The position numbers and the translations under genes are program-made. Positions 33,117 through 44,700 of a DNA stretch of 64,000 nt are shown in pieces (the stretch's first letter is position 1; every line of letters starts with the position of its first letter). The stretch covers positions 27,147,430 through 27,211,429 of the forward strand of contig CM057129.1 in the NCBI GenBank assembly GCA_029964075.1. The letters run 5' to 3'. Source of the stretch: Patiria pectinifera. Its lineage: Eukaryota > Echinodermata > Asteroidea > Valvatida > Asterinidae. A model generated the notes under the pieces. That model saw only the letters and a program-made list of their open reading frames with translations, did not search any database and was not told the DNA's origin.

Positions 33117-36100
33117 TAAATTTTGGGCCCATTTATTTGTGTACCTTTTGTACCTGGTACATTATAGAAAGTACATCTTTACAGTTCTAGATGTACCGGT
33201 ACTCCTCAATGCAGTTGTCCTGCAAGAGTGGTTATGAATAGCAAACTACCAACATGTACCCAACAAATAAAACATTGGTTTGAAGTCATTCTTATTAATG
33301 ATACTTGAATGGCAAATTACTTTGTACCAAGGTAACAGGGACAGGAAAAATGTCACACTTTGGACCCTAATCTATAGAACGACCCAACCGGGGAAAAAAG
33401 TGAAATTGTATAAATTGCAAGAAAAAGAAAGGCTAAAACAAAATGCGCACCCATTATAACCAATATTCTTTTTTCATTATTGATTTTATTGACTAAATTA
33501 CATCGAAACGACTTCAAAATGTATACTTTTATTACTGAAATATTTTGTGCAGAGAACTTGATTGGAACATCCCTTATTGTATAAAACCACTATTCAAGCA
33601 CTGAAGATATCCAATCGATACATTTCAATCCAAATTAATTTGTATCGCGGCCAGGGTTCTCCAAATCTGGTGGTCTTTATCTTAAGATTTGTCCTTGAAA
33701 TTCAGAGGAGATCTTTCAAAATTTAACTTAACAAAAATTAACATTTCACAACCTGTGTTTCACTGCTTCCTAACTAGAAAAGTATGAATTACATTTACAT
33801 GTAAGTTTCAAATTAAGAAATTAAGATGGAGAAAAAAACAACTTTTGTTTTTGATTACATGCCTTTCAAAATAGAGTCAGTAGGTCGGAAAATTATTTCC
33901 CCAATTTTTTTGGGGTGCTGATTAATGGAGCATCATAATCATGTTTATTTTGTGCCTGGATTATTCTTGCCTCACCTAATTAAAAATATATTAACATACA
34001 TCACGGCGCTGGCACCGCACATTCCGCGCCTTGCCCGCACATCGCGCCGTGCTCCGCGCCACGTGGCGAAAATCTTTGCACTGCTGTACTGTAGAAACAC
34101 GACGATGTTTAGCCACAAGTTCGAGCTTTGCAATCTCGTCATTTTAATGGAAAACACATACACAGAATGTAAAGATCACGTCTGTGAATTAATCCGCAGA
34201 AATTATTTTTTTCCTACTACATCCTACTACATCATCATGCTGTATGATCATGCGACCGGAGTCGGCAGGAGAGTGTAGTCACTGTTTCCTTCCTCATTCA
34301 TTAGCAGCATTTCCGTTATTAGCTGGCGAGAAGAAGGAGTGTACCATGCTGTTAGCTGGGGTGCGTAGTTGACACAGAACATCATCATCGTGCATTTTGA
34401 TCACGCATGCATCGGAAAAAAAAAATTTGGATTCAGATTTGCATGTCAAATATAATAATGGCGTAAATGTACGATCAAATCTGTGTATTTGTATAATTAA
34501 TAATATGATAATACGTATCAGGGCTAAAAATGTGATCGGCAATTTTTTCGACGTTTTTGGCGGCCGTCGGGACTCCAGCCGTATCGCCGGGACGACACGT
34601 ACGCTGCGTTGTTGGGGAGGGACCCAACATGTCGTCCCGCCAGCCAGGCGGCGGTTCACCACCCGCCGAGCGCGTTTGTGCAAAAATAATCGTACTTCGT
34701 AGTTTGAGAATTCAAGTTTTGAGATCGTCGCGATTTTCGCACGTTTAACACAGGTATGTTTATGTCAAATCATGGTCAGATTCAAGTGTGGAAAATGGTT
34801 TTTGTTCGTGGCAAATAATTAAAAGAACTTGAAATGTTTGAAATTTGTCAATTATCAACCTTCAAAATAGCAATAAAAAGTTTGAGGTCGGCAATTTGGC
34901 CGAAAAAATTCCAGGTCGGTCGGGTTACCGTAAACACACAATTTTTTTTGTTTGGCCTTATTGTAATTTGTAATACTGCCAATACCGGTACATGAAGTCA
35001 CTTAACATGCTTAAGGGGCGAAATTTTGAAAGTTTGGGCAATGTACATTTCAATGGCATTTGGAGTGGGAGGGGGGTTTAGCGTCTAGAATCCATCTTTC
35101 TGGAATCGATCTTTATATAAAGAGTGTTTTGGCCAAAAATCAGGCAGAATGATTTAAGTAAGATTTGAGGCTTTGCATGGTGGAGATACTCTTCAGGCGA
35201 GACGGTCAGAGCATACTGACCGGAACGTCGAGTTTATACCTCTGTTTCTTTTCAGAACCATTCTCTCAGTTGAGAAATTATTCGCACATGGTGTTTCCGC
35301 AAACCTTTCATTATTCAGAATGATTTAGGTGGAAAAAAACATGTTCTTTTTTTCCGCCATATTGAAACGAATCATATTTGATGATAGACAGAGAAAGAGG
35401 CACATTTTGGACTGAAAATCTGTCCAGCGAACGGCCATAGAATGAGGTTAGGTCTACAGATACTGTGGTCAAGGCTTATTTTGATGTTTTGTGGGCGTTT
35501 ATTCATGTTTATGTTTGTTTGGGGGTACATACATCACTGAAATGCAACATTTGGTTACTTTTGGTGGCGAAGAATTTTTGTCTACAGGTCATGCAGGTAC
35601 ATGTACTTGTAAATAACGGCATTTCAATCTGAACAATCGGTCGATCACGTTGCCACGTATATTTCAGCCCCATAGACCGTGCGTGCATTTAGTTCGTCTT
35701 CCCACGCATGCGCAATGGTTTCCTCCCCGTCTTTGGCTTGCAAACAGCGGTAGCAGACGACGCACTGAACGATTGTCTGGTTTTCATGTCTTAAAATGTA
35801 TCCTTCTCAAACGTACTTAAAAGATGATTCAAACCAAAAATTATCGGTAGACCAAGTGAACAAAGATATAAATTGTCATACAGTGTGGTAACGGCGCTAA
35901 AAACCTTTTCAAATATATAAAAAAACAATGATTATGGACAAAAAACGTACAAAATGAAAAGGAAAAACATCATTCACTTTTAAGTTTGGTTTACACATTT
36001 GGAAAAATTGCCGGGTTTAGGGGCCTACCTTAGATCAGCCGTAGTACCATCGGAAAGGAGGATAGATTATTTTCATTTTACACGTGATTTGATGTAAGAA

Positions 36101-36681
36101 GGAAACCTGTAGCTTTTAAAAATCGTCATTTTTCGAGTAAACTCATTTTGAAAGCTTCGTGCACAAATACACTGGTCCCAGTGCCCTCTATGATCGTACT
36201 TAACTGCATTTCAGGGCCGGGAACCGGTCAGTTGGAAATCATTTCAGTTAAATGTATACATTTCCAACGCGCGCATGTTACTCGGCAAAACTGACAAATT
36301 ATCCCGTAAACTGTCGCCTGTTTTGAATTTGTGACCCAATACTTTCGTACTTCACGACACGGAAAAACAAAAAAAATGCATCAAATACTCCCTGTGTTTT
36401 TACACTAAGGTTTGCAAAAGTGACTTTGATTGCCTTAAATTCCTGTCCACGTGGAATTTTTTTTTATCAAAGTACTTCGAGCGTGATGTTGACCGATACT
36501 TCAGTGGGTCAAACTGCGACTGCAGGCATTCATGTTTGCTGATTATCAGTATTTCATATTTTGAGTGCGCATGCGCGCAAACTAAATGAGCGGCTGAAAC
36601 ATACGTGTTGCACTATCAGTCGTCGATCCAGCTGCCACCAGTCGAACACCTTTTCTTTTTTAATACACATTTTTTCTTCGC
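33117..36681. other. Intergenic; CpG-rich patches but no firm gene
   Basis: Two patches stand out: 33995-34080 (many GCGCC/CGCAC words) and 34540-34700 (GGCGGCCGTCGGG.., CGCCAGCCAGGCGGCGG). The second contains a plus-strand ATG at 34629 with a 39-codon frame, and a good donor CAG/gtatgt at 34753, but the frame stops just before the donor. No product is recognised. Otherwise AT-rich. Confidence 0.4.
35171..35310. repeat. Dispersed repeat with a GGTCAG..CTGACC hairpin, copy 1
   Basis: The hairpin CGGTCAGAGCATACTGACCG is followed by GAACGTCGAGTTTATACC, then TTTTCAGAACCA and CACATGGTGTTTCCGCA. The same order occurs at 40972-41100. The compensating stem changes (GGTCAG/CTGACC here, GGACAG/CTGTCC there) suggest a conserved RNA or DNA stem in a retroelement. 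Confidence 0.55.
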
Positions 36682-37055
36682 AGTGGCTATTGTTACGGCA
36701 GCCGTAACGCATTTCCTATTTTCCATCGTTACGGTAGTACTGCAACTTTTATAAAAACATGAGAAGAAAATATAAAATTAGAAGGAAAAAAGTGAATTTG
36801 AACGTTATGAAATTCGGACTTTATTTCCCTTTTAAAAAAAATCCTCCAAAGCCTCAGGTTAGAAAAGGAAAAAAATTCGAGTGCAAAACTGAGATGCGAA
36901 CCCGCAACCTCGCGGTGCAAAATCCTACCCTTTATCGACTGAGCTGTCGCACTGCTCACCAAAACGTGGGGAAAACAAATAATTATGTACCTGCGTGCGT
37001 ATCAAAAAAGTATTGTAGAGGGCGCTAAACAACGAATGCCGTAACGATAGCCACT
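36682..37055 (-). mobile_element. Inverted-repeat element enclosing a tRNA-derived (SINE-like) segment
   Basis: The ends AGTGGCTATTGTTACGGCA (36682) and TGCCGTAACGATAGCCACT (to 37055) are inverted with one mismatch. Inside, on the minus strand (about 36957-36893), are a pol III A-box-like CAGCTCAGTCGATAAAG and a B-box-like GGTTGCGGGTTCGCATC at tRNA spacing. A pol III promoter inside terminal inverted repeats suggests a SINE captured by, or inserted in, a MITE. Confidence 0.6.
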
Positions 37056-37159
37056 TCGGTTTTTTTTACAACGCCTTGTCTATGCACGTGTACAAACATG
37101 TACGTGAAGCGCAGTGACTCCGCATCCCACTACAGAAGCATTCTCAATCAAAGTTCACC

Positions 37160-37340
37160 ATGAAAGTTGCCAAAATTTTCGTCTGGTGCGTTTTCGTGGA
37201 AAGCATTCTCGTTGTCTTGCTTTCCGCTAGCTGGAGTTACCCAGCCCTGAGTTTTATCATTGGGTTGTCTATTAACCCAATGATAAAACTCAGGGCTGGG
37301 TAACTCCAGCTAGCTTTCCGCGACAACGCACCAGGCGAAA
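37160..37340. repeat. Hairpin with perfect 40-bp arms
   Basis: 37227-37266 is the exact reverse complement of 37274-37313 with a 7-base loop. The pairing continues outward imperfectly (TCGTCTGGTGCGTTTTCG against CGACAACGCACCAGGCGA), interrupted in the left arm by a smaller hairpin between GGAAAGCA and TGCTTTCC. Confidence 0.8.
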
Positions 37341-40151
37341 ACTGAACTCTCACGACTAGGTAAATCAGACAGGGCTCTGGAGTGCTCTGATTCCGTGCAA
37401 AACTAAATCAGGCCCACTTTACTCACAGTTTAGCCAGCAAATTTCTCCAAAAATTGCACTGGGGCAAAGAACATGTCCTCAGTATTTCACCTACCAAGTT
37501 TGCTGACTCAATTCAATTTTTAAAGGAGACTTTTCTTCAATATTTTGCACATGAGAGGGAAGTCAAGTGATTCCAAAATGGGGCTAAAGACTAGACTGGT
37601 ACATGTCCAACCATGGTCCAACTATTTGGAAAGACTGACCTTTTCATTCAGTGTCAATAGTCTGGTGGCTTTACTATGGAGAAATGTGTAGTAAATTGAG
37701 ACTAGTTCCCGCTTCATGCCACATGTTTCTTAAATTCTTTTGGCATGGTTGATTGATGCAGTACTGAAAGACTGGTTGTTTTAGGTGCCAGTCTATTTTC
37801 TTGTTTTGCATGTTTTCAATACCTTAGTTTTGGGACTCTCATGCTCATACACAGTATTGAGAGTCCCAAATTTTCGGACTAGGTAAATGTCTCCAGCATG
37901 TCCAGCGCTACATGCATGACATGTGAATGAATATGAATATCAGCTGGAGTTACTCAAGCTAGATCAAAACAATAACTTAAAATTTAAAACCATGGAGGTT
38001 TGAAAACAAGCACGGCTTACCTTTTATGACAGGTGCCTGATGTCTGGATTCAGCCAGCATTGAACATGAAGCCAGTCTTATTTTGTGATGTCGGTCTGGT
38101 AATGTCAACAGTCACACGTGTGTGCTGCACCACGCGCGCCAGCAGCAACAACATACACGACCGACTTGCACACGATATGCAGGAAGTAAACACGCGAATG
38201 CTGCAGACGTGAAAACTGAGGGCGCCCTTCTTGTGTAGTGGTCACCCACAGAGTCTTCTTGATTTATCTCCGTTCGTCTCGCTGGCCTATTTTATTTTCC
38301 TAGGAGGGCTGGATCCAAATCATATCATGTATCATTCAGTTTTTCCTTTGAATCATTGCAAGTCACTTAGGTTCTCATTCTCTAGTTTTCCTCTTAATTT
38401 AAATAATCTCAACGATAAATTTAGAGAAGAAAAATAGTCTGTGAAGATGAGCAGCGACGACCGTGAATTCGAACTAGCTAGGATCTTTGTATCGGGGTGG
38501 GGGTGGGGGGGGGGAGAGTTGGACTAATTTGTGCAAAAATTATGTGCTACAATACACATCCTGCGCGATTTCTTGTCAACATTGGGGGGGGGGCTGTTAT
38601 CAGTAGCCATGGTCTAAAACGTTAGTAAACGATAATCGACTGTCACATATTTTCAAAGTAGGGCGCCCTCACATGACTTGTCATGACATTTTTTTCACTA
38701 AAACTGCTGGTTTGTTAGTATGTTTGATTGTGTGTAACTATATGAGGGCAGTTCGATGCCGTTACTCTATGAGGGGATGAATTAAAAAAGTCTATGAACG
38801 AAACTCATTGACAAGATTCACAAAGCTTAACCATTAAAGGGTAACAACATTATTTGCGGAATCCGCCCCCCCCCCAACTTTTTTCCGGCCCACGATAGCT
38901 TAAAAAAACCCATTTTTTTTTCGCGACCCGAGCCGTTCTAACGTTTTAGCCTCAAGCCTTGCGCGTCTTTTGATACCAAAAACATAAAATCGGACAAGGG
39001 GTTGCCGCGCAGCGAAAATTTTCCAGCGCTACGAGCCGTGAAAACTGAATTTTCCAATATACGTGTGTACACAGAGCAGAATTACCAAAAAAAACCACAA
39101 AAAAACCTCTCCTTTTGTCTGGATCTCAACTGTCTAAGGGGCTCGTCGCCCACTCCAAGAATCTAACTGCTTAAAAAAGAAAATCCTTAAACATCATTTT
39201 CACTGTCACAGTACAAGTTTAATAGGGACATCCCAAATAGACACTACGTTTTATGCCATATACCTCAATATTTTTATCTAACTTCTATTTGCATTTGCCA
39301 AAGTGCATTTGAATGGCTTAATTGTCACTTGACTTGACACTGAATAAATTAGAATTTACTTGTTACGAATGCGACAACTTTTGACGATTTAATTAGTACA
39401 CTCGGTCATTTAAATACGACACTGTTTTACGGATGCATTGACAACTTTACAAATAAACCATCACAAGTCCTGCTAACAATCACCAACACAACATTACACA
39501 TTTTAGTACTTAATTGAGCACTGCATGGTCTGTAATTAATTCTTCGTCTCCACCCCCCCCCCCGCAAAAAAAGATTGGAAATCGTATCGTTACTGCAGTA
39601 CAACGATAGGAATCGTTATTACAATGAAATTTGATAAGATTTATCTGAAAATTACAACGTTTTCAACTATAAGTCCTATTATTTTGCCAATGGCAATGAT
39701 TGTACGAGATTAAACAACCGGTCTTAATTTATGAGAAAGCCATTCTTTGTCGTGTTTCCCAACCCCATGATTTCAAGCACACATGTACAAGGCAAACATG
39801 AAGTTGCTGGACCGTCATTGTTTATAATGATGCAAGAGCGCCAACTTCCATGGGGCCAAAAACAAATACAATCAAAAACGATGTTCCTACTTTTATTTAC
39901 CGTAAATTACACACTGGGACTAACCAACGGCTTTATCCACATGTATGACATCTAGAGTGTATGTCTGATTTCCTCCAGCACATGAGTGATAGCCTAAATC
40001 TCATTTTTGTCCTACAAGTCTCGCAACTTCACGTACACCTTTTAAATTAACTTATTAAATTAGTACCCAATTAACACTGACTAGTCTAGTGACAGACTCC
40101 CGTGTCTATATCTTTTTGTAACAGTAATGTGTATGATCGACAGATAGCAAG

Positions 40152-40300
40152 TTTATTTATTTATTTATTACATTTCTTTACCCATCAGGGTGTGCCCAAA
40201 CAGTTTAAAACTGGTTTCCATTGGGGCCCTGCATACACTACTAATGTTTATACACACATGTACAAATACAATACATTACAATACAATACACCACAATGAA
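40152..40300 (-). repeat. Dispersed repeat with GGGCCCCAATGGAAACC core, copy 2
   Basis: Reverse-oriented relative of 21393-21515. It starts with a TTTA run, then the core GGTTTCCATTGGGGCCCTGC, then ACAATACAATACA type repeats. Confidence 0.6.
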
Positions 40301-40971
40301 ATAAAATGAAGGCATGCGAGATTACTGCATGATCGTAAAGCATATATTATAAATATTGTACATTACAAAGAAACATATACGGTAGTTTGAAACGACATTT
40401 CTATAACGGTGATTTAAGTTTACACGAGGAATATGGACATTTCGTGTGACTTCAGTAAAATATACATGTGTATTTTTATACCTTCGCTGACTACGGGAGT
40501 GGTGAAAAACCCTTTGGGAGAAAAAAACGGGAAAATTCCCATCCGGCTCCTTATTATTATGGCAACCAACTTTATTAACTCCGTAAGTTAAGTCAGCGCA
40601 TATTTATATTTGTATTTTCAGTAAGCCTAAAGGCAGCGACAACAAGCCATGCTCACATAAATGCAGAAATATTTACTGGCTGCATGTTTTACGTAGTTCA
40701 GATTTGAATGAGGTTAGAGAAGTCATCTTCCTGAACCCATGCAAGTTATTCCATACGATTGTACCAGTTACAGCTCGAGGCATAACATTCTTTTTTTCAC
40801 AAAAGGAATCTTCAGTGTCATGCCAGTGGATTGTCTCGTTTCACGAGTCTGAATAAGTGGTTTAAACAGATTTGTCATATACGGAGTAACTTTGTTTATA
40901 CATTTGTAATCAAGGATAGCCTTTTTATACTTAATGCATCCAGTTAAGTCTAAATTATAAAGTGGCGGTTA

Positions 40972-41100
40972 ACAGTACTCAGGACGGACAGAGCACACTG
41001 TCCGAAACGTCGAGTTCTACACTCAACCAACCGGTCCTTTTCAGAACCACACTTCTTCCAAGAAGAGATATCTTTCCTCATGGTGTTACCCGCACACTTT
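40972..41100. repeat. Dispersed repeat with a GGACAG..CTGTCC hairpin, copy 2
   Basis: GGACGGACAGAGCACACTG followed by TCCGAAACGTCGAGTT, CTTTTCAGAACCACA and CTCATGGTGTTACCCGC. Relative of 35171-35310. Confidence 0.55.
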
Positions 41101-41368
41101 GTAATTTATCTCATACGTCATGCAAAGCTTCAAGTCATATATATATAAACAATTATAACAAACATATCGCCTGATGGAGTTAAGAATGCACACTTCAGGA
41201 TTATCCGCGCTGCTCTTTTTTTAGACATTTGTTAAGAATATTGTCATGAGATATGTACAAGATATGTACTATATAGTTGAGCCATGAGGTCAAATTCGGC
41301 ATTGTATTCAATTATGGTTATACATTTGCAATATTCTCAAAATTGAAGTAAATTGTAATGCTTTGAGT

Positions 41369-41374
41369 TTTATT
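41369..41374 (-). terminator. Candidate poly(A) signal of the receptor gene
   Basis: AATAAA on the minus strand, about 190 nt after the receptor's stop codon and the first such hexamer I noticed downstream of it. Other AATAAA words exist further left, so actual use is unproven. Confidence 0.4.
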
Positions 41375-41560
41375 TGCATAACTTATTCATTGCAGTTGAT
41401 CGAATAAGACTCGTCAAGAAATGAATCCAAAAAAGGACCTCGCACAAGTCGAATATCCTATATCGGTACGATACAAGGTTTACTTCCATAAAATCTCGCA
41501 GGTTTGCGAGGTCAATTTGCAATCTCTAATTCTGACTGGCTCTTTGATCACGCCCTGAAC

Positions 41561-41785
41561 TTACAACGCCACATCAAATGCAACGTTGGTCTGTTCCCCG
41601 TCTTCCTTGCCGTCCGATTCGGGTCCAGCTTCCGAGAGAGTAGGCAGGGCGATCTGGACATTAGACGGGGAGGCAGGTGGGTTCTCCTCGCTCCCAGCAT
41701 CAGCCGCCTCGGCGCCATGGGCTTTGCCTGAGAACAGAGCGTCTCCCTTGACGATGAGGTGCACTTTGAAGCAGGCAAAAGCAAC
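41561..41785 (-). CDS. Receptor exon s: TM7 end, cytoplasmic tail, stop
   Basis: 225 bp including the stop codon. It continues TM7 with VAFACFKVHLIVK, then a 58-residue acidic, Pro/Ser-rich tail (AGSEENPPASPSN, TLSEAGPESDGKEDGEQ) ending FDVAL. The C-terminal -DVAL is a hydrophobic end of the kind bound by PDZ domains, which is suggestive only. Acceptor cttgatttgcag. Confidence 0.88.
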   Translation of the reverse strand, partial: VAFACFKVHLIVKGDALFSGKAHGAEAADAGSEENPPASPSNVQIALPTLSEAGPESDGKEDGEQTNVAFDVAL

Positions 41786-44700
41786 CTGCAAATCAAGACG
41801 TCATTGATGTTCATTTCGTATATCTGCAGGATTAGTTTTAATAGTTCGATTGGTTCCTTGTCAGCCACTGAGCTGCGGGACTATGCATCGAATAGTTTTG
41901 ATCCAAGACGAATTAGTATCTGATATGTAATTTTTTTACGCGATTATTTTGAGCGCCATGCATTTTGGTCTTATCATCGACAGAGGGCGCAATTTAATCG
42001 TCGCCTCATCAAGGCAGGATTTGAATGAATATATGACGGAATCGATTCTCGAGGGAGCTATTAGCCTATGAATCAAGAAAAACAAAGCACTAGGAATCGA
42101 AAACAGTGGAGGATCGATGTATGGTGGAAGTTAGAAACACTAAGGTCTTGGAATTAAGACTATATATGGATCGAATCGCTATAGCATATTGTTGGACGTT
42201 TTCAGCCCTCTGAATATACCTTTTTATTCTGGGTTGCTTTTCGCCCATAACGCACAAAAAGATTGACTGAATTACTAGTTTGGCCCCAAATAAATTTAAT
42301 TCAAAATGTGTAAATTAAGTAATTATTCCTTACCTAAACATTGGCGGATATTTTTTGTTTGATGTCTAATTTAAAAAGTGAATAACTAGAAAACATCAAT
42401 TTCAAAAGCAAAAGCTATTCTTTTCGGGTGAAACTTAAAAATAGCGCGGAGAGGAGTTTACAAAGGTCAAAAGACACATTATGTCTCACCTGGACCAAGT
42501 TGACCGCACAGAAGCTAATTGAGAAGGCATCTGAAGCAGTCTGCAGGGAAAGATATCCAACATACCAGGCAGCCAATGTCAGAGTGCAGATCCCCACAGC
42601 CGTCACCAGGCGTCTTGTCATCTGCGTGTAATAGGGAGGCTCATTCTTGGATTTGCACAGGACGCGCACCACCAGAGCAAAGTGGACGAGGTTGTTGGCC
42701 AGAATGAGACAGATTGGCAGGAGGATGCCCAGGTACATCGCCAGACTTGGCGCTAAAAAGCAGCTGGAAATGACATCAAGCAGTGGATGCAGTGAGTGAT
42801 TCAAGAAGTCCAAGTTTCAGTGAATCATTATTTGTTATTATCATTCCAAACAGAACTTGCTGCACCAGCACTAGTAATACTGTATGTATTTAATGATTTG
42901 CATTTTTATTGTAATTTGATACAAGATGAGAGAACATAATTATTTCGTCTAATCTCGCCAAATAATATTCTTGTTTCGCGAGTCCATCAGAAGCCGTCAA
43001 TATCTAAGCAGTGACTTTAAGACTCAGTTAAACACTTCAATCTAATTTTGGATTTACTTGGATCGTTTTCGTTTCACTTCTGTTGTTTTATAGCATTACT
43101 TCAAATATTTTATAGAGCAAATTAGACGTCGTTTTTAATCAGCCTGAAGAAATTGGGAGCTTTCTTGTATTCGTTTTCCTGTGGTGTATTTTTTGTTATT
43201 TCAAAGTTTATATCTTCTAATGAACCAAACCTCATCTCATCTCAACACAGACATGCAGCGATTTTACCAGCTGTATGACAAAAGACGTTTCTTACTAATC
43301 AGCGGTGCCGTACTGGTCAGTTGCAACTATCAGCGATATTCCTGTTACAATCAGTGGGAGCCCTGGGAGAGAAAAAACAGGCAACTTCATGAAGACTAAA
43401 TGAGATCACAAGCTTGAGGATTTTTCAACTCGAAATATTTCGCTTGTTATATAAAATCTTTACAATGGCATCCCTTGAGTACAGTGGCGTAGCCAGGAAT
43501 TTTTCTTTGGGGAGGGGGCGCTGGGGGCTGGAACATTTCATGGGGGGGCGTCATGTAGATCAATGATAATTTTTTTAGAAACTCAAAATCTCGGGGGGGG
43601 GGGGCGGGGGCGAGAAGGTTTCATGGGGGCTGTCGCCTCCCCCCACGCCCCCCCGTGACTACGCCACTGCTTGAGGAATACTCCGATAGGGGTCTCAACG
43701 CGGTTTCTATATCTGCAGTGCCACAATGTCATTGAAATTATAACATCTTCATAACTTCTTTGTCAGTCAATAATTTTGTAGAACGCTTGAAGCATACTGG
43801 GAATCTACAAGCAAGCACAATGCATAAGGCGAGTGTAGGATGGTCCTTTCTTTTAATTTGCTTGAAGTCTCGATTTTGGAATCGATTTGCATCGATAAGC
43901 ATCCAATTTACAATTTGATGCTGATTCGACAGGGGCAGTTGGTGAACTTGTAGGCAGGGGCGGCGGAACGCATTCAAACTAAAGGGGGAAACACCAAAAA
44001 GGGGCACTTGCTCAGAAAAAGGGGCACCTTCCGTTGGTGTGAAAGTGGAGGAAAAGAATATGGTCCCGTTCATTTCGCTATACACCTATATGACAAGGAA
44101 CAAATTATGAATACGTTGTCCATCTTGCTCTGAGTGTTTTTTTTACCTAGTTATGTAGAGAGACCATTTTTTTTCGAGAGAGAGGGGCATTGTTGCTTTC
44201 GATGGCCAGTTCATCAGTTACCATTTTATTCGCATGAAGAGCACTATTATTTTTAGGGGCCAGTTCTCCATCTTGAGAGGGGGCACAATTTTAATGTTGC
44301 GAGCAGGGCACTAATTGTGCTTTCGAGGGGCAGTTTTCAATCTCGAGAAGGAATATCGCGAGAGGAGCACTGTTGTCTTTGATGGCCAATTTTCCATCTC
44401 GAGAGGGGCACAGATTTATTATTGCGAGAGGGATATTTATGTTTTCGAGGGGTATATTTTTCCATCTCGAGAAGGTGCACAACCTTGTTAATGCAAGAAG
44501 GCTCGTGTAGTGACACACTTTGAGCCATAGTGTGTCACTACACGGACAAAATGACTCTTTTTTTTACGATATTGAGTCAAATCATTCACTTTGGGTTTTC
44601 TGTGTATACTTGTGTTTTTGAGGGGCAGTTTAGCATTACAAGAGAGAAGACAATGTTATTTCATGCGTGTGCATTTGAGGGGCAGTTTTGTTTTTATCTC

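Larger units (their letters stand above)
37341..41368. other. Intergenic, downstream of the receptor gene; no gene seen
   Basis: Contains G or C runs (38497-38515, 38583-38592, 38866-38876, 39551-39563), a short dyad near 37830-37870 around GGGACTCTCA, the repeat copy at 40152-40300 and the hairpin repeat at 40972-41100. No exon-like sequence was recognised. Confidence 0.55.

Noticed and set aside
36893..36957. Functional tRNA gene on the minus strand
   Set aside because: tRNA-like boxes only; it is embedded in an inverted-repeat element and lacks a good acceptor stem.
40972..41020. Hammerhead ribozyme, suggested by the GGACAG..CTGTCC hairpin followed by GAAAC
   Set aside because: The CUGAUGA part of the catalytic core is not present before the stem, and the sibling at 35171 has GGAAC instead of GAAAC.
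41586..41807. Plus-strand frame opposite the last receptor exon
   Set aside because: Antisense shadow of the C-terminal tail exon, whose minus frame fits TM7 and splice phase.
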